From JBCCXL01 sp039191605 (lineage in GTDB: Bacteria; Acidobacteriota; Thermoanaerobaculia; Multivoradales; JAHZIX01), in NCBI GenBank assembly GCA_039191605.1, contig JBCCXL010000001.1, positions 496,001 through 560,000 on the forward strand: a stretch of 64,000 nt of DNA, written 5' to 3'. Shown piece by piece: positions 45,761-54,921 of this stretch. The notes below the pieces were generated by a model that saw only the letters and a program-made list of their open reading frames with translations, was not told the origin of the DNA and made no database searches. Both the position numbers and the translations under genes were made by a program. The first letter of the stretch is position 1; each line of letters begins with the position of its first letter.

Positions 45761-46785
45761 ACCCAACCGGTGCTCCATCTCCGAGGGATGCCTCTGGGAA
45801 ATCAAAACCCGCAAACCCAACGCCCCGGGTCGCGGTCGCCGTGGTCCATTACGGTGACTCCCAGCCGCTCCAAGCCTGCCTCCACTCGATCCTCGAGGAC
45901 CCATCTCCAGTTCATCGCGAGATCGCCGTCGCCGATAACTCGGCAAATCTCGCAGTCTCTGACCTGCCCACCGGAGTTCGCTATCTCCCCCTGCCAGAGA
46001 ATCCTGGCTTCGGTGCTGGCCTCCACCGTGCCCTAGAAAGCCTCGAGAAGGCTCGAAGAGAAGAGCAGCACCCGCCCTTCCAGGCCTATATTCTTCTCAA
46101 TCACGACGTCTGCCTGGCCCCCGGCTATCTCTCCGCGGCCATCTGCGCTCTCTATCCCGAAGAGAGCGAAGCTCCTTCCCAGGGGCAACAGCTGATCGCC
46201 GCCGCTGCCGGGCCCCTCTACCTCGACGAGTCCAAGACCCAGCTTTGGTACGCGGGAGGTTCCGTTCGTCCGCTGTTGGGAATTGTGCAGCAGAGCAGAA
46301 ATCCACAAGATGCCCTTCGCCCTCGAGACGTCTCTTTTCTCACCGGCGCTGCCCTCGCCGTGAATCCACGGATCTTCGCCACGGTGGGCGGCTTCGATGA
46401 AGGCATCTTTCTCTACAACGAAGATCTCGACCTTTCCCTGCGGTGGATTCGCGGTGGTTATCGGCTCCGCTTTGCCCCCCGCCTCATCGCTACCCATCGA
46501 CTAGGCAGCGCCACTGGCTCTGCGCAGCGCTCCGCCCTCTACCTCGAAGAGATCACCGCCTCCCGCTTTCGCCCCTTTCGCCCCTTCCTTCTACGCCTCT
46601 GGCTGGCATGCCTCCACTCTGCCTATCTCGTTCTTCGCATCCTTCGCCTCTGGGCCCCTCCGAATGCCTTCTCGATGTCCAAGACCCGGGCACTTCTGCG
46701 CGGTTATCGCCGAGCGCTCGCTAAACTGCATCACCCTCCGCGGGTCATCGGTAGCGATTCCCTCCCTCGAGACCTTGCTCTCTAG
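45757..46785 (+). CDS. Family 2 glycosyltransferase (rhamnosyltransferase-like)
   Basis: A 342-residue GT-A protein: VAVAVVHYGDSQPLQACLHS, ADNSANLAV, NPGFGAGLHRALE, LLNHDVCLAPGYL in place of DxD, and GAALAVNPRIFATVGGFDEGIFLYNEDLDLSLRW. This matches rhamnosyl-type transferases for surface polysaccharide. The C-terminal 60 residues are basic and hydrophobic and may touch the membrane. GTG start overlaps the aminotransferase stop. Confidence 0.85.
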   Translation: MNPTGAPSPRDASGKSKPANPTPRVAVAVVHYGDSQPLQACLHSILEDPSPVHREIAVADNSANLAVSDLPTGVRYLPLPENPGFGAGLHRALESLEKARREEQHPPFQAYILLNHDVCLAPGYLSAAICALYPEESEAPSQGQQLIAAAAGPLYLDESKTQLWYAGGSVRPLLGIVQQSRNPQDALRPRDVSFLTGAALAVNPRIFATVGGFDEGIFLYNEDLDLSLRWIRGGYRLRFAPRLIATHRLGSATGSAQRSALYLEEITASRFRPFRPFLLRLWLACLHSAYLVLRILRLWAPPNAFSMSKTRALLRGYRRALAKLHHPPRVIGSDSLPRDLAL

Positions 46786-46994
46786 ATTCGGAAAGCGACG
46801 CTCAGCTCGAGCCGCTTCGGCTCCAAGACGCTCTAGGGGACGTAGGTACAGGTTTCCTCCGGCTCTTCACCCGAGAGCACCTACTTTCCGACCCATTGAA
46901 CCGTTGGGCTACTCACCACCGGAAACTATATTTTGGACAACTCGAACCTAAGCTCTTTCCCTGCGACGACTCGAAGACCATAATAAGAAGCGAT

Positions 46995-47984
46995 TTGAGC
47001 ACACTAGAACACCTCCGCAGCTGGGAATCCTTCGCCCACTTCAACGACGAGCAACTCGATCGTCTCTCGAAGTGTGTCTCCATCGCCCGGTATCCGGCCG
47101 AGAGCACTATTTTTGAAGCTGCGGCTCAGTCCACCGATGCCTACCTGATCACCGAGGGGCAGGTTCGGGTCCAGCGCCAAACTCCCTACGGGCACTACAC
47201 CCTCGCTCTGCTCGGAGAGGGCCGCTTATTCGGAGAAGCTAGCTTCATCGATGGCCAGCCCCGTTCCGGCGATGCCGTCTTCGAGGCCGAAACCGAGCTG
47301 CTCACCTTCAACCACGTCGTCCTCACCACCTTGATGGAGCGCGATCAGCAGATCGCCGTCGCCTTCTACTGGACGCTGTGGAAGTCCCTCGCCCTCAAGC
47401 TGCGAGCGACCAACGACCAGCTCACCCGCTTCTTTTCAGAACAGGGACCGCGCCCTTCCCCCGAACCGGCTCCCCGCCGACGCCCCAAGGAAAGCTCGAA
47501 GAACGACCTCAAAGCGAAGAGGGATCTGTTCCGGGAACAGAAGCTCTCCAACATGGAGATCAACTTTCTCTCCTCTCTTTCTCAGCAGCTGCAGGTCGGT
47601 CCCGGAGAGATGATCTTTCGCGAGGGTGACCCTGGCGACAAGCTCTACGTCGTTCTCGACGGCCGGGTGATGATCAGCAAAGACATTCCCGGAGCCGGCG
47701 AAGAAGCCCTGGCTTTTATCGAGCGGGGGGATTATTTCGGCGAAATGGCTTTGATCGACAATCAGCCGCGGTCCGCCGACGCCAAAGTGCCTACCGACGG
47801 CAGCGGTGCCGTGCTGGTGGCGATCCCCCGCGAGGTGGTCGAAGGTCTGCTGGATATCCAGAAGGTCTCTTCGTTGCGGCTGCTCAAGCTGCTTTGTGGG
47901 CTCATCTCCAAGCGCCTGCGGGAGCTGAACGAGAAGCTCATCACCTGGTTCATCTTCTCCGGCGGCGGCACCGACGCCTCCTGA
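46995..47984 (+). CDS. Protein with two cyclic-nucleotide-binding domains
   Basis: About 329 residues from TTG 46995; another TTG at 46896 is possible. Two CNB domains at about 1-130 (ESTIFEAAAQSTDAYLITEG to GEASFIDGQPRSGDA) and about 190-300 (GEMIFREGDPGDKLYVVLDG to YFGEMALIDNQPRSADA) are separated by a Pro/Arg-rich linker. It has no DNA-binding or channel domain, so it may sense cAMP/cGMP/c-di-nucleotides and act on partners. It is followed by convergent mutY. Confidence 0.8.
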   Translation: MSTLEHLRSWESFAHFNDEQLDRLSKCVSIARYPAESTIFEAAAQSTDAYLITEGQVRVQRQTPYGHYTLALLGEGRLFGEASFIDGQPRSGDAVFEAETELLTFNHVVLTTLMERDQQIAVAFYWTLWKSLALKLRATNDQLTRFFSEQGPRPSPEPAPRRRPKESSKNDLKAKRDLFREQKLSNMEINFLSSLSQQLQVGPGEMIFREGDPGDKLYVVLDGRVMISKDIPGAGEEALAFIERGDYFGEMALIDNQPRSADAKVPTDGSGAVLVAIPREVVEGLLDIQKVSSLRLLKLLCGLISKRLRELNEKLITWFIFSGGGTDAS

Positions 47985-48060
47985 CGCTTTCCGACTCCCT
48001 GATACCTCGGCCTACCACCCGCCTTCTTCTCCCGCTTTTGGGACGAAGATTCCCCGCTAC

Positions 48061-49212
48061 CTAGAACAGCTTACCCTGCGCTGACTCCAGATCGCAGGCT
48101 CGAAGGATCTTGCCCACCACCGCCGGCGTCGGCAGCTCCTTGATATCCGCCGGCAGCACCCAGCGACAGGGGACGCTTTCCCGCACTTCGGCACCAGCTT
48201 CCAGCTTCGCTTCAAAAACGGCCACTCGAATCGCGCGGTGAGTGATGGCGTGCCGTACCTCGGCAACCTGATTGCCCACCGTCCAGCGACCTCCATAATT
48301 TGCCACGAGCTGGGCTTCCAATTCCCGTTGGGCCCCTTCAGCCTTCTCTTCCCCCTTTGCCTCGACCCACGGCAGCTCCCACATTCCCGCGAGAAGCTCG
48401 CTCGCATCCGATCTGCGCACTAGCAGGATCCTTTCCTCATCTGACACCAATACCGCCTTGCGGTACACGAGTATCGGTGCCCGGCGGGCCTTCTTGACGG
48501 GAAATTCTTCCTGACGACCGGAAACTCTGGCGGAACACTCCCCGGTCACCGGGCAATCGGTGCACTTCGGTCTTCGCGGCAGGCAAACGGTCGCGCCGAG
48601 CTCCATCAGGGCCTGGTTGCTGTCTCCGGGGCGCTTCTCGTCGACCAATCTGGTGGCCGCCGAGCGAATGGAGCGCTGCCCAGCGGCTCGCTTCGGATCA
48701 ACCTCCAAAGACAGCATCCGAGCCATCACCCGCTCCACGTTGCCGTCCACCACGGCGACGGCCTCACCAAACGCGATGCTGGCCACCGCCGCTGATGTAT
48801 AAGCCCCAATGCCTGGCAGCTGCTGAAGCTCTTGCGCCGTAGAAGGAAAGCTGCCTCTGGCGGCGATCTCTTGGGCCGCGCTATGTAGCTGTCTCGCCCT
48901 TCGGTAATAGCCCAATCCAGACCACAGCGTCAGCACATCCTCCAGCGGAGCACGGGCGAGATCCTCAACGTAAGGAAAGCGATCCAGGAAACGCCGGAAG
49001 TAGGGAATCACCGTTTCCACCCGAGTCTGCTGCAGCATGATCTCGGAAATCCATACCCGATACGGATCTTGGTTTTCGCGCCACGGTAGCTCTCGAGCCC
49101 GCTCGTCGTACCACGCCAGTAGCCTTCCTGCCGCATCGGCGGAATCCCAGCCTTCTTCCCCTCCATTTCCACCCCCCTCCATCTCCGCCGCGCTCTTCTT
49201 CATCCCCTTCAT
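48061..49212 (-). CDS. mutY: Adenine DNA glycosylase MutY
   Basis: A 383-residue protein: catalytic Glu in WISEIMLQQTRVETV, HhH LQQLPGIGAYTSAAVASIAFG, catalytic Asp in AVVDGNVERVMARML, Fe-S ligands CLPRRPKCTDCPVTGEC, and a C-terminal Nudix-like 8-oxoG domain (about 230-370). It removes A opposite 8-oxoG. It lies beside the origin region. Confidence 0.95.
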   Translation of the reverse strand: MKGMKKSAAEMEGGGNGGEEGWDSADAAGRLLAWYDERARELPWRENQDPYRVWISEIMLQQTRVETVIPYFRRFLDRFPYVEDLARAPLEDVLTLWSGLGYYRRARQLHSAAQEIAARGSFPSTAQELQQLPGIGAYTSAAVASIAFGEAVAVVDGNVERVMARMLSLEVDPKRAAGQRSIRSAATRLVDEKRPGDSNQALMELGATVCLPRRPKCTDCPVTGECSARVSGRQEEFPVKKARRAPILVYRKAVLVSDEERILLVRRSDASELLAGMWELPWVEAKGEEKAEGAQRELEAQLVANYGGRWTVGNQVAEVRHAITHRAIRVAVFEAKLEAGAEVRESVPCRWVLPADIKELPTPAVVGKILRACDLESAQGKLF

Positions 49213-49677
49213 CCTACCCTCCCTCGAAAAATTCGCCCATAAACGTTTCGCGGCCTCCCCCGAGTAGCGCAGAAGGCAGTCATCGTGTGACTACACGCCA
49301 GGCTCGAGAAAGGCCGCGATCAGAGGGAAAGCAGAGGAGATCCCGTCTTGAGGTGAGGTATTCGGTTGTACCCTCGTGGATGAGGGATGAGGTAGGACCG
49401 AATGACGGGAAGACGCTTTGCGAATGCTCGTCGTCTTATCTTGAGGTAGGAAGGGATTGGGTAGGTGGAATCTCCTGCTCGTTAGCTTTCTTCAGATGCC
49501 AAAACATATAGCAATGTCCGTGCCACAAGATTCATCACCACCCCTAGCTGCCCATTCCCGGGTCATGGACAGAGCCCCCTCTCTCAGCATCATTCAAATA
49601 CGAGCTTCCTAGCGATTCCCCTCTTCTGGGCTCGCTCCATCAACGCCCCTGAGACCTGTCGAATAGACCTCGATCCT
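49213..49677. other. Non-coding region before dnaA, left part
   Basis: No gene is supported. One long plus-strand frame at 49687-50286 is judged spurious. Together with 49741-50358 it makes a 1.1 kb gap. Confidence 0.4.
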
Positions 49678-49740
49678 GGCGACATTTTGGCACCCACCCT
49701 GAGCAGCAGGTGCCAAAACTTCGCCGTCTCGAAAAGAGAC
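49678..49740. repeat. Two adjacent inverted repeats upstream of dnaA
   Basis: GGCGACATTTTGGCACC pairs with GGTGCCAAAACTTCGCC (15 of 17, loop 14), and GTCTC-GAAAA-GAGAC follows (49726-49740). Confidence 0.75.
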
Positions 49741-49995
49741 TTCACTCTCTCCATCCATCCAATCTCCATGGCTCTCTACGCCTCATCAACTCGACCTGAT
49801 TCTTCGTTGGAATCAGTCACTCTGCGTGGTAGCATTAAAACTTCTTCGGCAAATGACCCAGCAGTCTTCCGCAGTCGCCTCTCCATTACGCTGTGCGCTG
49901 CATCTCATCCTGCTTTTCCAGTCATGCCGCTGTGGACCATGGCAGCACCGGTATCGCCATACCCACGGACAACTCGATCGACAAGCGTCACTCGA
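49741..49995. other. Non-coding region upstream of dnaA, middle part
   Basis: No gene seen. Sequence is not unusually AT-rich. Confidence 0.3.
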
Positions 49996-50026
49996 TTTCC
50001 ACAGACTGTGGAAAACGTGTGGATAT
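49996..50026. promoter_or_regulatory. DnaA-box cluster upstream of dnaA
   Basis: TTTCCACAG-A-CTGTGGAAA (49996-50014) is a perfect palindrome made of two facing TTTCCACA-type boxes. TGTGGATAT (50018-50026) is the complement of ATATCCACA, 8 of 9 with TTATCCACA. This may be the origin's upstream arm and a dnaA autoregulatory site. Confidence 0.6.
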
Positions 50027-50358
50027 TCTTTTGCCCGAAGCGAGCTCTCGCTAAGCCAGCCGCGCGTTCCCGCGATGCGGCGACCCATGGTAAGGCATCC
50101 TATGGCGATGTGTCCTATAGCGATGTATCGAGGTCCCACTTCGAGACCTGCGGTCGAAAAGAGAGCCCGCCTCTGCTTCACTCCACTGCGAAACGCACTG
50201 TTTCTCTACTTTTGAGCCTCTTCTTCCGGCCATACCAGCCTTTCAGCAGCCTTACCGCGGTCTCGACTCGGAGCCTCGCCCGTTGACGCCCATCCTTCCA
50301 CTCGGCCAGTGCACCGAATCTGCGGTCCGCGCTCACCCCCTTCCTTGGTTCCCCTGTC
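50027..50358. other. Leader and promoter region of dnaA
   Basis: Contains an imperfect direct repeat TCCTATRGCGATGTR at about 50098-50127. No clear -35/-10 pair or ribosome site is recognised before dnaA. Confidence 0.4.
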
Positions 50359-51648
50359 ATGACTGCTGACCTTTGGCCTCCCATTTTGGAGAAGCTGTCT
50401 CAGCGCCTCAACGCTGACGACGTCGCCACCTGGCTCAAACCTCTGAAGGTACGTTCCCAGCACGGGGACCGGCTGATCCTTGCCGCTCCCAACGCTCGGT
50501 TCCTTCACGCCCTCGAAGATCAATACCGACCTCTCATCGACGCCGCAATCCAGGAAGAAAAGGGCCGCGGGTTTCAGGTTCTCTTCGTTCTTGATGACGA
50601 CGAGGAGAGCAGCACCCCCGCCGGGTGGCGCCAGCCGACCTTCGACCCTAAATACACCTTCGAGTCCTTCGTCGTCGGCGCATCGAACCAATTTGCCCAT
50701 GCGGCTGCTCGCGCGGTTGCGGAGAGTCCTTCCCACAGCTACAACCCTCTCTTCCTCTATGGGGGAGTGGGGCTTGGCAAGACTCACCTACTTCACGCCA
50801 TCGGTCACGTCATTCTCACCGAGCGGCCCGAGCTCAAAGTGATGTACCTCGCTGCCGAGCAATTCGTCAACGAGCTGATCAACTCCATCCGCTTCGACCG
50901 CATGCCGGATTTTCGCGACCGCTACCGCAATATCGATCTGCTGCTCATCGACGATATTCAGTTCATCGCCAATAAAGAGCGCACCCAGGAAGAGTTTTTC
51001 CACACCTTCAACACCCTCTATACGGCGCAGAAGCAGATCATCCTGTCCTCCGACTCTTCACCGCGCAAGATTCCGACCCTCGAGGAGCGACTTCGCAGCC
51101 GCTTCCAATGGGGCTTGATCACCGATATCCAGCCACCGGACCTCGAAACCAAGGTCGCGATCCTGCGCCGTAAAGCGGACCACAGCGGAATCGACCTAGA
51201 CGATGATGTCGCCCTCTTCATCGCCCGACAGGTGCGCTCCAATATCCGTGAGCTAGAAGGCTTGCTCAACCGAGTTCTCGCTTTCGCCTCCCTCACCGGC
51301 CGTCCCCTTTCAGTAGAGCTGGCGCGGGAGACCTTGAAGGACATCCTTCCCGCCGGCGACCGCAGGTCCACCGCCAACGAGATCGTCAAGGTGGTCGCAC
51401 GTCATTACGGGCTGAAGGTCTCTGAAATCAAGAGCCGAAACAACTCGCGGCAGATCGTCTTTCCGCGCAAAGTGGCAATGTACGTGCTGCGCAATCAGAC
51501 GGATATGTCCTTCCCTGAAATCGGCAAGCTGTTCAACGACAAGCATCACACCACGGTGATGGCCGCGGTGCGGGATATCGAAGAACAGCGCAAGACGGAC
51601 CCTGACCTCGACCGCATCGTTCACCGCTTCGAGAGCACCTTTGCCTAA
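50359..51648 (+). CDS. dnaA: Replication initiator DnaA
   Basis: A 429-residue protein with all four domains, though the linker domain II is short. Walker A LYGGVGLGKTHLLHA at about 130-145, Walker B LLLIDDIQFI, sensor, and SNIRELEGLLNRVLAFA. Domain IV has SRNNSRQIVFPRKVAMYV and the DnaA-box-reading DKHHTTVMAAVRDIEE. It opens the origin and autoregulates. Confidence 0.98.
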   Translation: MTADLWPPILEKLSQRLNADDVATWLKPLKVRSQHGDRLILAAPNARFLHALEDQYRPLIDAAIQEEKGRGFQVLFVLDDDEESSTPAGWRQPTFDPKYTFESFVVGASNQFAHAAARAVAESPSHSYNPLFLYGGVGLGKTHLLHAIGHVILTERPELKVMYLAAEQFVNELINSIRFDRMPDFRDRYRNIDLLLIDDIQFIANKERTQEEFFHTFNTLYTAQKQIILSSDSSPRKIPTLEERLRSRFQWGLITDIQPPDLETKVAILRRKADHSGIDLDDDVALFIARQVRSNIRELEGLLNRVLAFASLTGRPLSVELARETLKDILPAGDRRSTANEIVKVVARHYGLKVSEIKSRNNSRQIVFPRKVAMYVLRNQTDMSFPEIGKLFNDKHHTTVMAAVRDIEEQRKTDPDLDRIVHRFESTFA

Positions 51649-51683
51649 GAGCTCCTAGGGACCAACGCACGCCCTTCAGCCGA
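51649..51683. other. Start of the dnaA-dnaN gap
   Basis: Part of a 660-bp gap described in the next entries. Confidence 0.3.
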
Positions 51684-51728
51684 CGCTCTCTGTTCCAGCG
51701 CTCTCTGTTCCAGCGCTCTCTGTGCCGG
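51684..51728. repeat. Three 15-bp direct repeats
   Basis: CGCTCTCTGTTCCAG twice (51684-51713) and a third copy CGCTCTCTGTGCCGG (51714-51728). Confidence 0.8.
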
Positions 51729-52036
51729 CGCTCTTATCGGCGGCCCTCCCCCTCGACTCAGGCATCCCTTCGGTCTGGCTTACCAGTCCGGCTTATCCGC
51801 CCAGGAGAATCTTCGATTCCCCTGGGCTTCGCCATGCCATCTCTCTACCACCTGTCTCGCCCTCGATTCCCCCATGGAATCCCGCGAGTCAATCCCAAAA
51901 CAAAGAGCTGGCGTCAGCATTGCGCCAGGCAAGGGCAACCCACTGGGGAACACATTGGTTCAGCGAACCCTCGATGCGCCGGATCCCCACCCGAAGCTCA
52001 TCGCCCCAAGCTGATGAATTCCGCTTTAGTCTCGCC
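51729..52036. other. dnaA-dnaN gap, middle
   Basis: About 300 bp without a gene or a clear repeat. Probably spacer. Confidence 0.3.
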
Positions 52037-52228
52037 TGTGAATAGGCGGTGATTTTCTTCGCGGATCAGCCTGTGGACTCCCTGTGGATCTCTATCCTTC
52101 CACCGATTCTCCACCGTCTTCCACAACCCATCCACGGCCCCTTTCCCTCACCCATTCAAAGCTGCAACTCTTGTGCTTTCAACTTATTAGACCGGAAATC
52201 CACAAATCCACACCGCCTATTACTACGA
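52037..52228. other. oriC: Replication origin core candidate (oriC) in the dnaA-dnaN gap
   Basis: DnaA-box-like sequences TGTGAATAG (52037), TGTGGACTC, TGTGGATCT (52083), TCTTCCACA (52117) and two adjoining AAATCCACA boxes at 52196-52204 and 52204-52212. CCGCC follows, then CTA TTA CTA CGA (52217-52228), a match to the DnaA-trio triplets on the complementary strand (3'-GAT AAT GAT). This is the layout of a basal unwinding site. The flanking sequence to 52260 is AT-rich. Confidence 0.7.
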
Positions 52229-52311
52229 TCGACTATGGTATATTCATAGCTTCTAAGAGTAATCATAGAGAGCCCTACCAGGCATCCGAAACGGGAGAGA
52301 TGCAGGCGCAT

Positions 52312-53430
52312 ATGGAAGTCCGACTGGATCGTACGGAACTCGCAACGGAGCTCGCTCCGATGCAGGGCATCGTAGAACGCAAGAGCACTATCCCGGTGCT
52401 TTCCCATCTGCTGCTCACTACCGGCGGCGGAAAGCTCCACCTCTCAGCCACAGATCTCGACGTCTCTCTGACTTCTTGGTGCGAGGCTGACGTGGTGCAC
52501 GAGGGTGGGATCGCCGTGCAGGCGAAGAAGTTCATGGAGATCATCCGCTCTCTGCGTTCTGAGGAAGTGGTGCTGCGCCTGGATTCCCCCAAGGAGCTCA
52601 CCATCGACGCCGGGAGCTATCGATCGAAGATCCACGGCCTGGCTCCGGAGGATTTCCCCAAGCTTCCGTCGGTGGAAGAGAGCAGCGCGGTGGATCTGCC
52701 CTTCGCCGAGTTTCGTCGCATGGTGGGCAAGATCCTGTTCGCCATCAGCGCCGACGAGTCTCGCTTCCAGCTGGGAGGCGCTCTGCTGAAGGTCAAGGAG
52801 CACAGCCTCGAGATGGTGGCGACGGACGGTCACCGCCTCGCATTGGTGGAGTCGCGGCTGGGGCTCGAGGGGGAGGAGGAGCGGGAGGCTTCTCCAGAAT
52901 CCACCGCGCTGGTGCCGCGAAAGGCGCTGCAGGAGATTCAGCGCTTCGACGGCAAGGGCGTCGTCACCTACCTGCGGGGCACCCAGCACCTCTCTTTCCG
53001 GGTCGGTCGTCGCGAGCTGATCTGCCGCCTCCTGGAGGGGAACTTCCCGGATTATGAGCGGGTGGTGGAACACGAGATCGACGTGCAGGTGGAATTCCAG
53101 CGTCAGCACCTGATGGAGGCGGTAGGCCGAGTTGCTCTGCTCACCGGGGATCGCGCCCGAGGCATTCGGCTGTCTTTCAGCGAGGGGCAGCTCACCCTCT
53201 CCGCCGCCAACCCGGATCTCGGAGAGGCATCGGAGCAGATCGAGTGTGGCTTCGATCGTGACTCGATGTCCGTCGGCCTGAATCCTGACTATCTGCGAGA
53301 TTTCCTCAGTGCGGTAGAGACCGACTCGGTGCGCTTCGATTTCAAGGACGAGAGCTCCCAATGCGTTGGGTATCCGGTCGAGGGGCAGGACGTGCGGTAC
53401 CTGTGCGTCATTATGCCGATGCGCCTCTGA
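52312..53430 (+). CDS. dnaN: DNA polymerase III sliding clamp (beta)
   Basis: A 372-residue protein; ATG 52312 (MEVRLDRTELATELA) has AGG upstream; an ATG 12 nt earlier is possible. Three clamp domains: VERKSTIPVLSHLLL, LPSVEESSAVDLPFAE, FQLGGALLKVKEHSLEMVATDGHRLALV, and the ending YLCVIMPMRL. Standard length. Frames starting upstream at 52084 are not used. Confidence 0.97.
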   Translation: MEVRLDRTELATELAPMQGIVERKSTIPVLSHLLLTTGGGKLHLSATDLDVSLTSWCEADVVHEGGIAVQAKKFMEIIRSLRSEEVVLRLDSPKELTIDAGSYRSKIHGLAPEDFPKLPSVEESSAVDLPFAEFRRMVGKILFAISADESRFQLGGALLKVKEHSLEMVATDGHRLALVESRLGLEGEEEREASPESTALVPRKALQEIQRFDGKGVVTYLRGTQHLSFRVGRRELICRLLEGNFPDYERVVEHEIDVQVEFQRQHLMEAVGRVALLTGDRARGIRLSFSEGQLTLSAANPDLGEASEQIECGFDRDSMSVGLNPDYLRDFLSAVETDSVRFDFKDESSQCVGYPVEGQDVRYLCVIMPMRL

Positions 53431-53457
53431 GCGCGTTGGAGGGCGGTACGCTGGGGC

Positions 53458-54651
53458 ATGCTGCTCGAGCTGAAAGCTCGGGGCTTCCGTAATCTCGAGC
53501 CCCTCGATCTAGCCTTCGGCGCTGGTGCGCACCTCTTTCTCGGCGATAACGGAGCCGGCAAGACCAGCGTTCTCGAGGCGGTTTATCTGCTCTCCACCAC
53601 GCGTTCCTTCCGCACCGCAAATCTGGTGGATTGTCGCCACCACGGGAGCGAGTCTTTTTTCCTCAATGCCTCGGTGCTCACCGCCTCGGGCGCCAAGGCA
53701 GAGCTGGGTCTCTCTCTAGTGGGAGCGAAGCGGCAAAGATCCCTCAATGGCTCTAGTACATCGCTGGCGGAGCATCTCAAGGTGCTGCCGGTGGTGGCGT
53801 GGAGTGCCGCGGATTCGGATCTGCTCACCGCTTCTCCTCAGCCCCGGCGCCGTTTCCTCGACCGAGGGGTGGTCAGCCTCAGACCTCAGGGCTTGGACGA
53901 CCTGGCTCGCTATCGGCGTGCCTTGGCTCATAAACGGGAGCTGCTGAGGCGAGGGCAGCAATCTCAGCTTCGATTGTGGAATCGAATGCTGGCGAGCGCC
54001 GCGGTTCCGGTGATTCGACAGCGGACGCGCTACGTGGAGCTGCTGGAGAGAGAATTCTTCAAGGTCCTTCAGGCGCAGGATCTTGGCTTCGATGGTCTGG
54101 AGCTGCGCTATCGGCCTTCCCCGCGATGGTTCGATCCACGCAAAGGGTCTAGCTTTGAGCCCGCAGCGCCGGCTCACTCGGCTCTCAATAAGCCAGCCGG
54201 TGCTGGGCCAGCTACTAGGGGGCCAGCCAATAGGGGGGCGGTTTTTGAGCTGCCGGGTGATGAGGAGCTCGAAGCCCTTTTCCTGCAGGGGCTGGAGGCG
54301 ATCGAGGCGGATGAGCTGCGCCGCGCCATGCCTCTTCTCGGGCCCCACCGGGACGACCTCGGGGTGGTCTGGTCGTCCAAGAGGCTGCGCAAGGTGGCTT
54401 CGGCGGGAGAGCGCAAGGCCGTCACTCTGGCGTTGATCGCCGCCCACGGCCGGGTGCTGGAGGCTTCCGGACAGCGCCCTATTTACCTCCTCGACGATCT
54501 CGATGCAGAGCTTTCCCGCCGCACTCTAGAGTCGGTGTGGAGAGGTTTTGGAGAACCTCGTCAGGTGTTGGCTAGCTCCAACCGTCCGGAGGTTTTCGAG
54601 GCGCTGAACCTCACCGCGGTGCACTCGCTGACCGGTGGCGTGGTGAGTTGA
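53458..54651 (+). CDS. recF: Recombination protein RecF
   Basis: A 397-residue SMC-like ATPase: LKARGFRNLEPLDLAF, Walker A GDNGAGKTSVLEAVYLL at about 29-45, signature region SAGERKAVTLALIAAHG and Walker B PIYLLDDLDAELS. Standard order after dnaN. A short Gly/Ala-rich insert (about 235-255) lies before the signature. Confidence 0.94.
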   Translation: MLLELKARGFRNLEPLDLAFGAGAHLFLGDNGAGKTSVLEAVYLLSTTRSFRTANLVDCRHHGSESFFLNASVLTASGAKAELGLSLVGAKRQRSLNGSSTSLAEHLKVLPVVAWSAADSDLLTASPQPRRRFLDRGVVSLRPQGLDDLARYRRALAHKRELLRRGQQSQLRLWNRMLASAAVPVIRQRTRYVELLEREFFKVLQAQDLGFDGLELRYRPSPRWFDPRKGSSFEPAAPAHSALNKPAGAGPATRGPANRGAVFELPGDEELEALFLQGLEAIEADELRRAMPLLGPHRDDLGVVWSSKRLRKVASAGERKAVTLALIAAHGRVLEASGQRPIYLLDDLDAELSRRTLESVWRGFGEPRQVLASSNRPEVFEALNLTAVHSLTGGVVS

Positions 54652-54921
54652 TCCCGGGGAGGCTCTGGTGCCCGATGGCAGACCCTCGGGGGCGCCGGGC
54701 TAGTCGGCCTGCTGGAGGACCTAAGCTATTGAAAGTAAAACCCTCTCTAGGGAATTTTAGCGCTCGAAGAAAGACCATCCTTCTGATAGAATAGGCTGGT
54801 TATGGAGATGGCGAAACTGTCTTCTCATCAGCTGTTGGAGCTGGTGGCTAAAGCAGCGTCTTCAGCCATTCCCTAGCTGTCTCCCCACCCAAGACCAGAG
54901 ATCGTCAACGGAGAGTATGTC

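Noticed and set aside
49687..50286. Long open frame of 199 codons on the plus strand in the origin gap
   Set aside because: No ribosome site, no recognisable domain, low-complexity composition, and it spans the DnaA-box cluster.
54802..54876. 24-codon ORF between recF and gyrB with a weak AGG upstream
   Set aside because: Short, with no homology I can name; likely chance or a leader peptide. Too uncertain to list.
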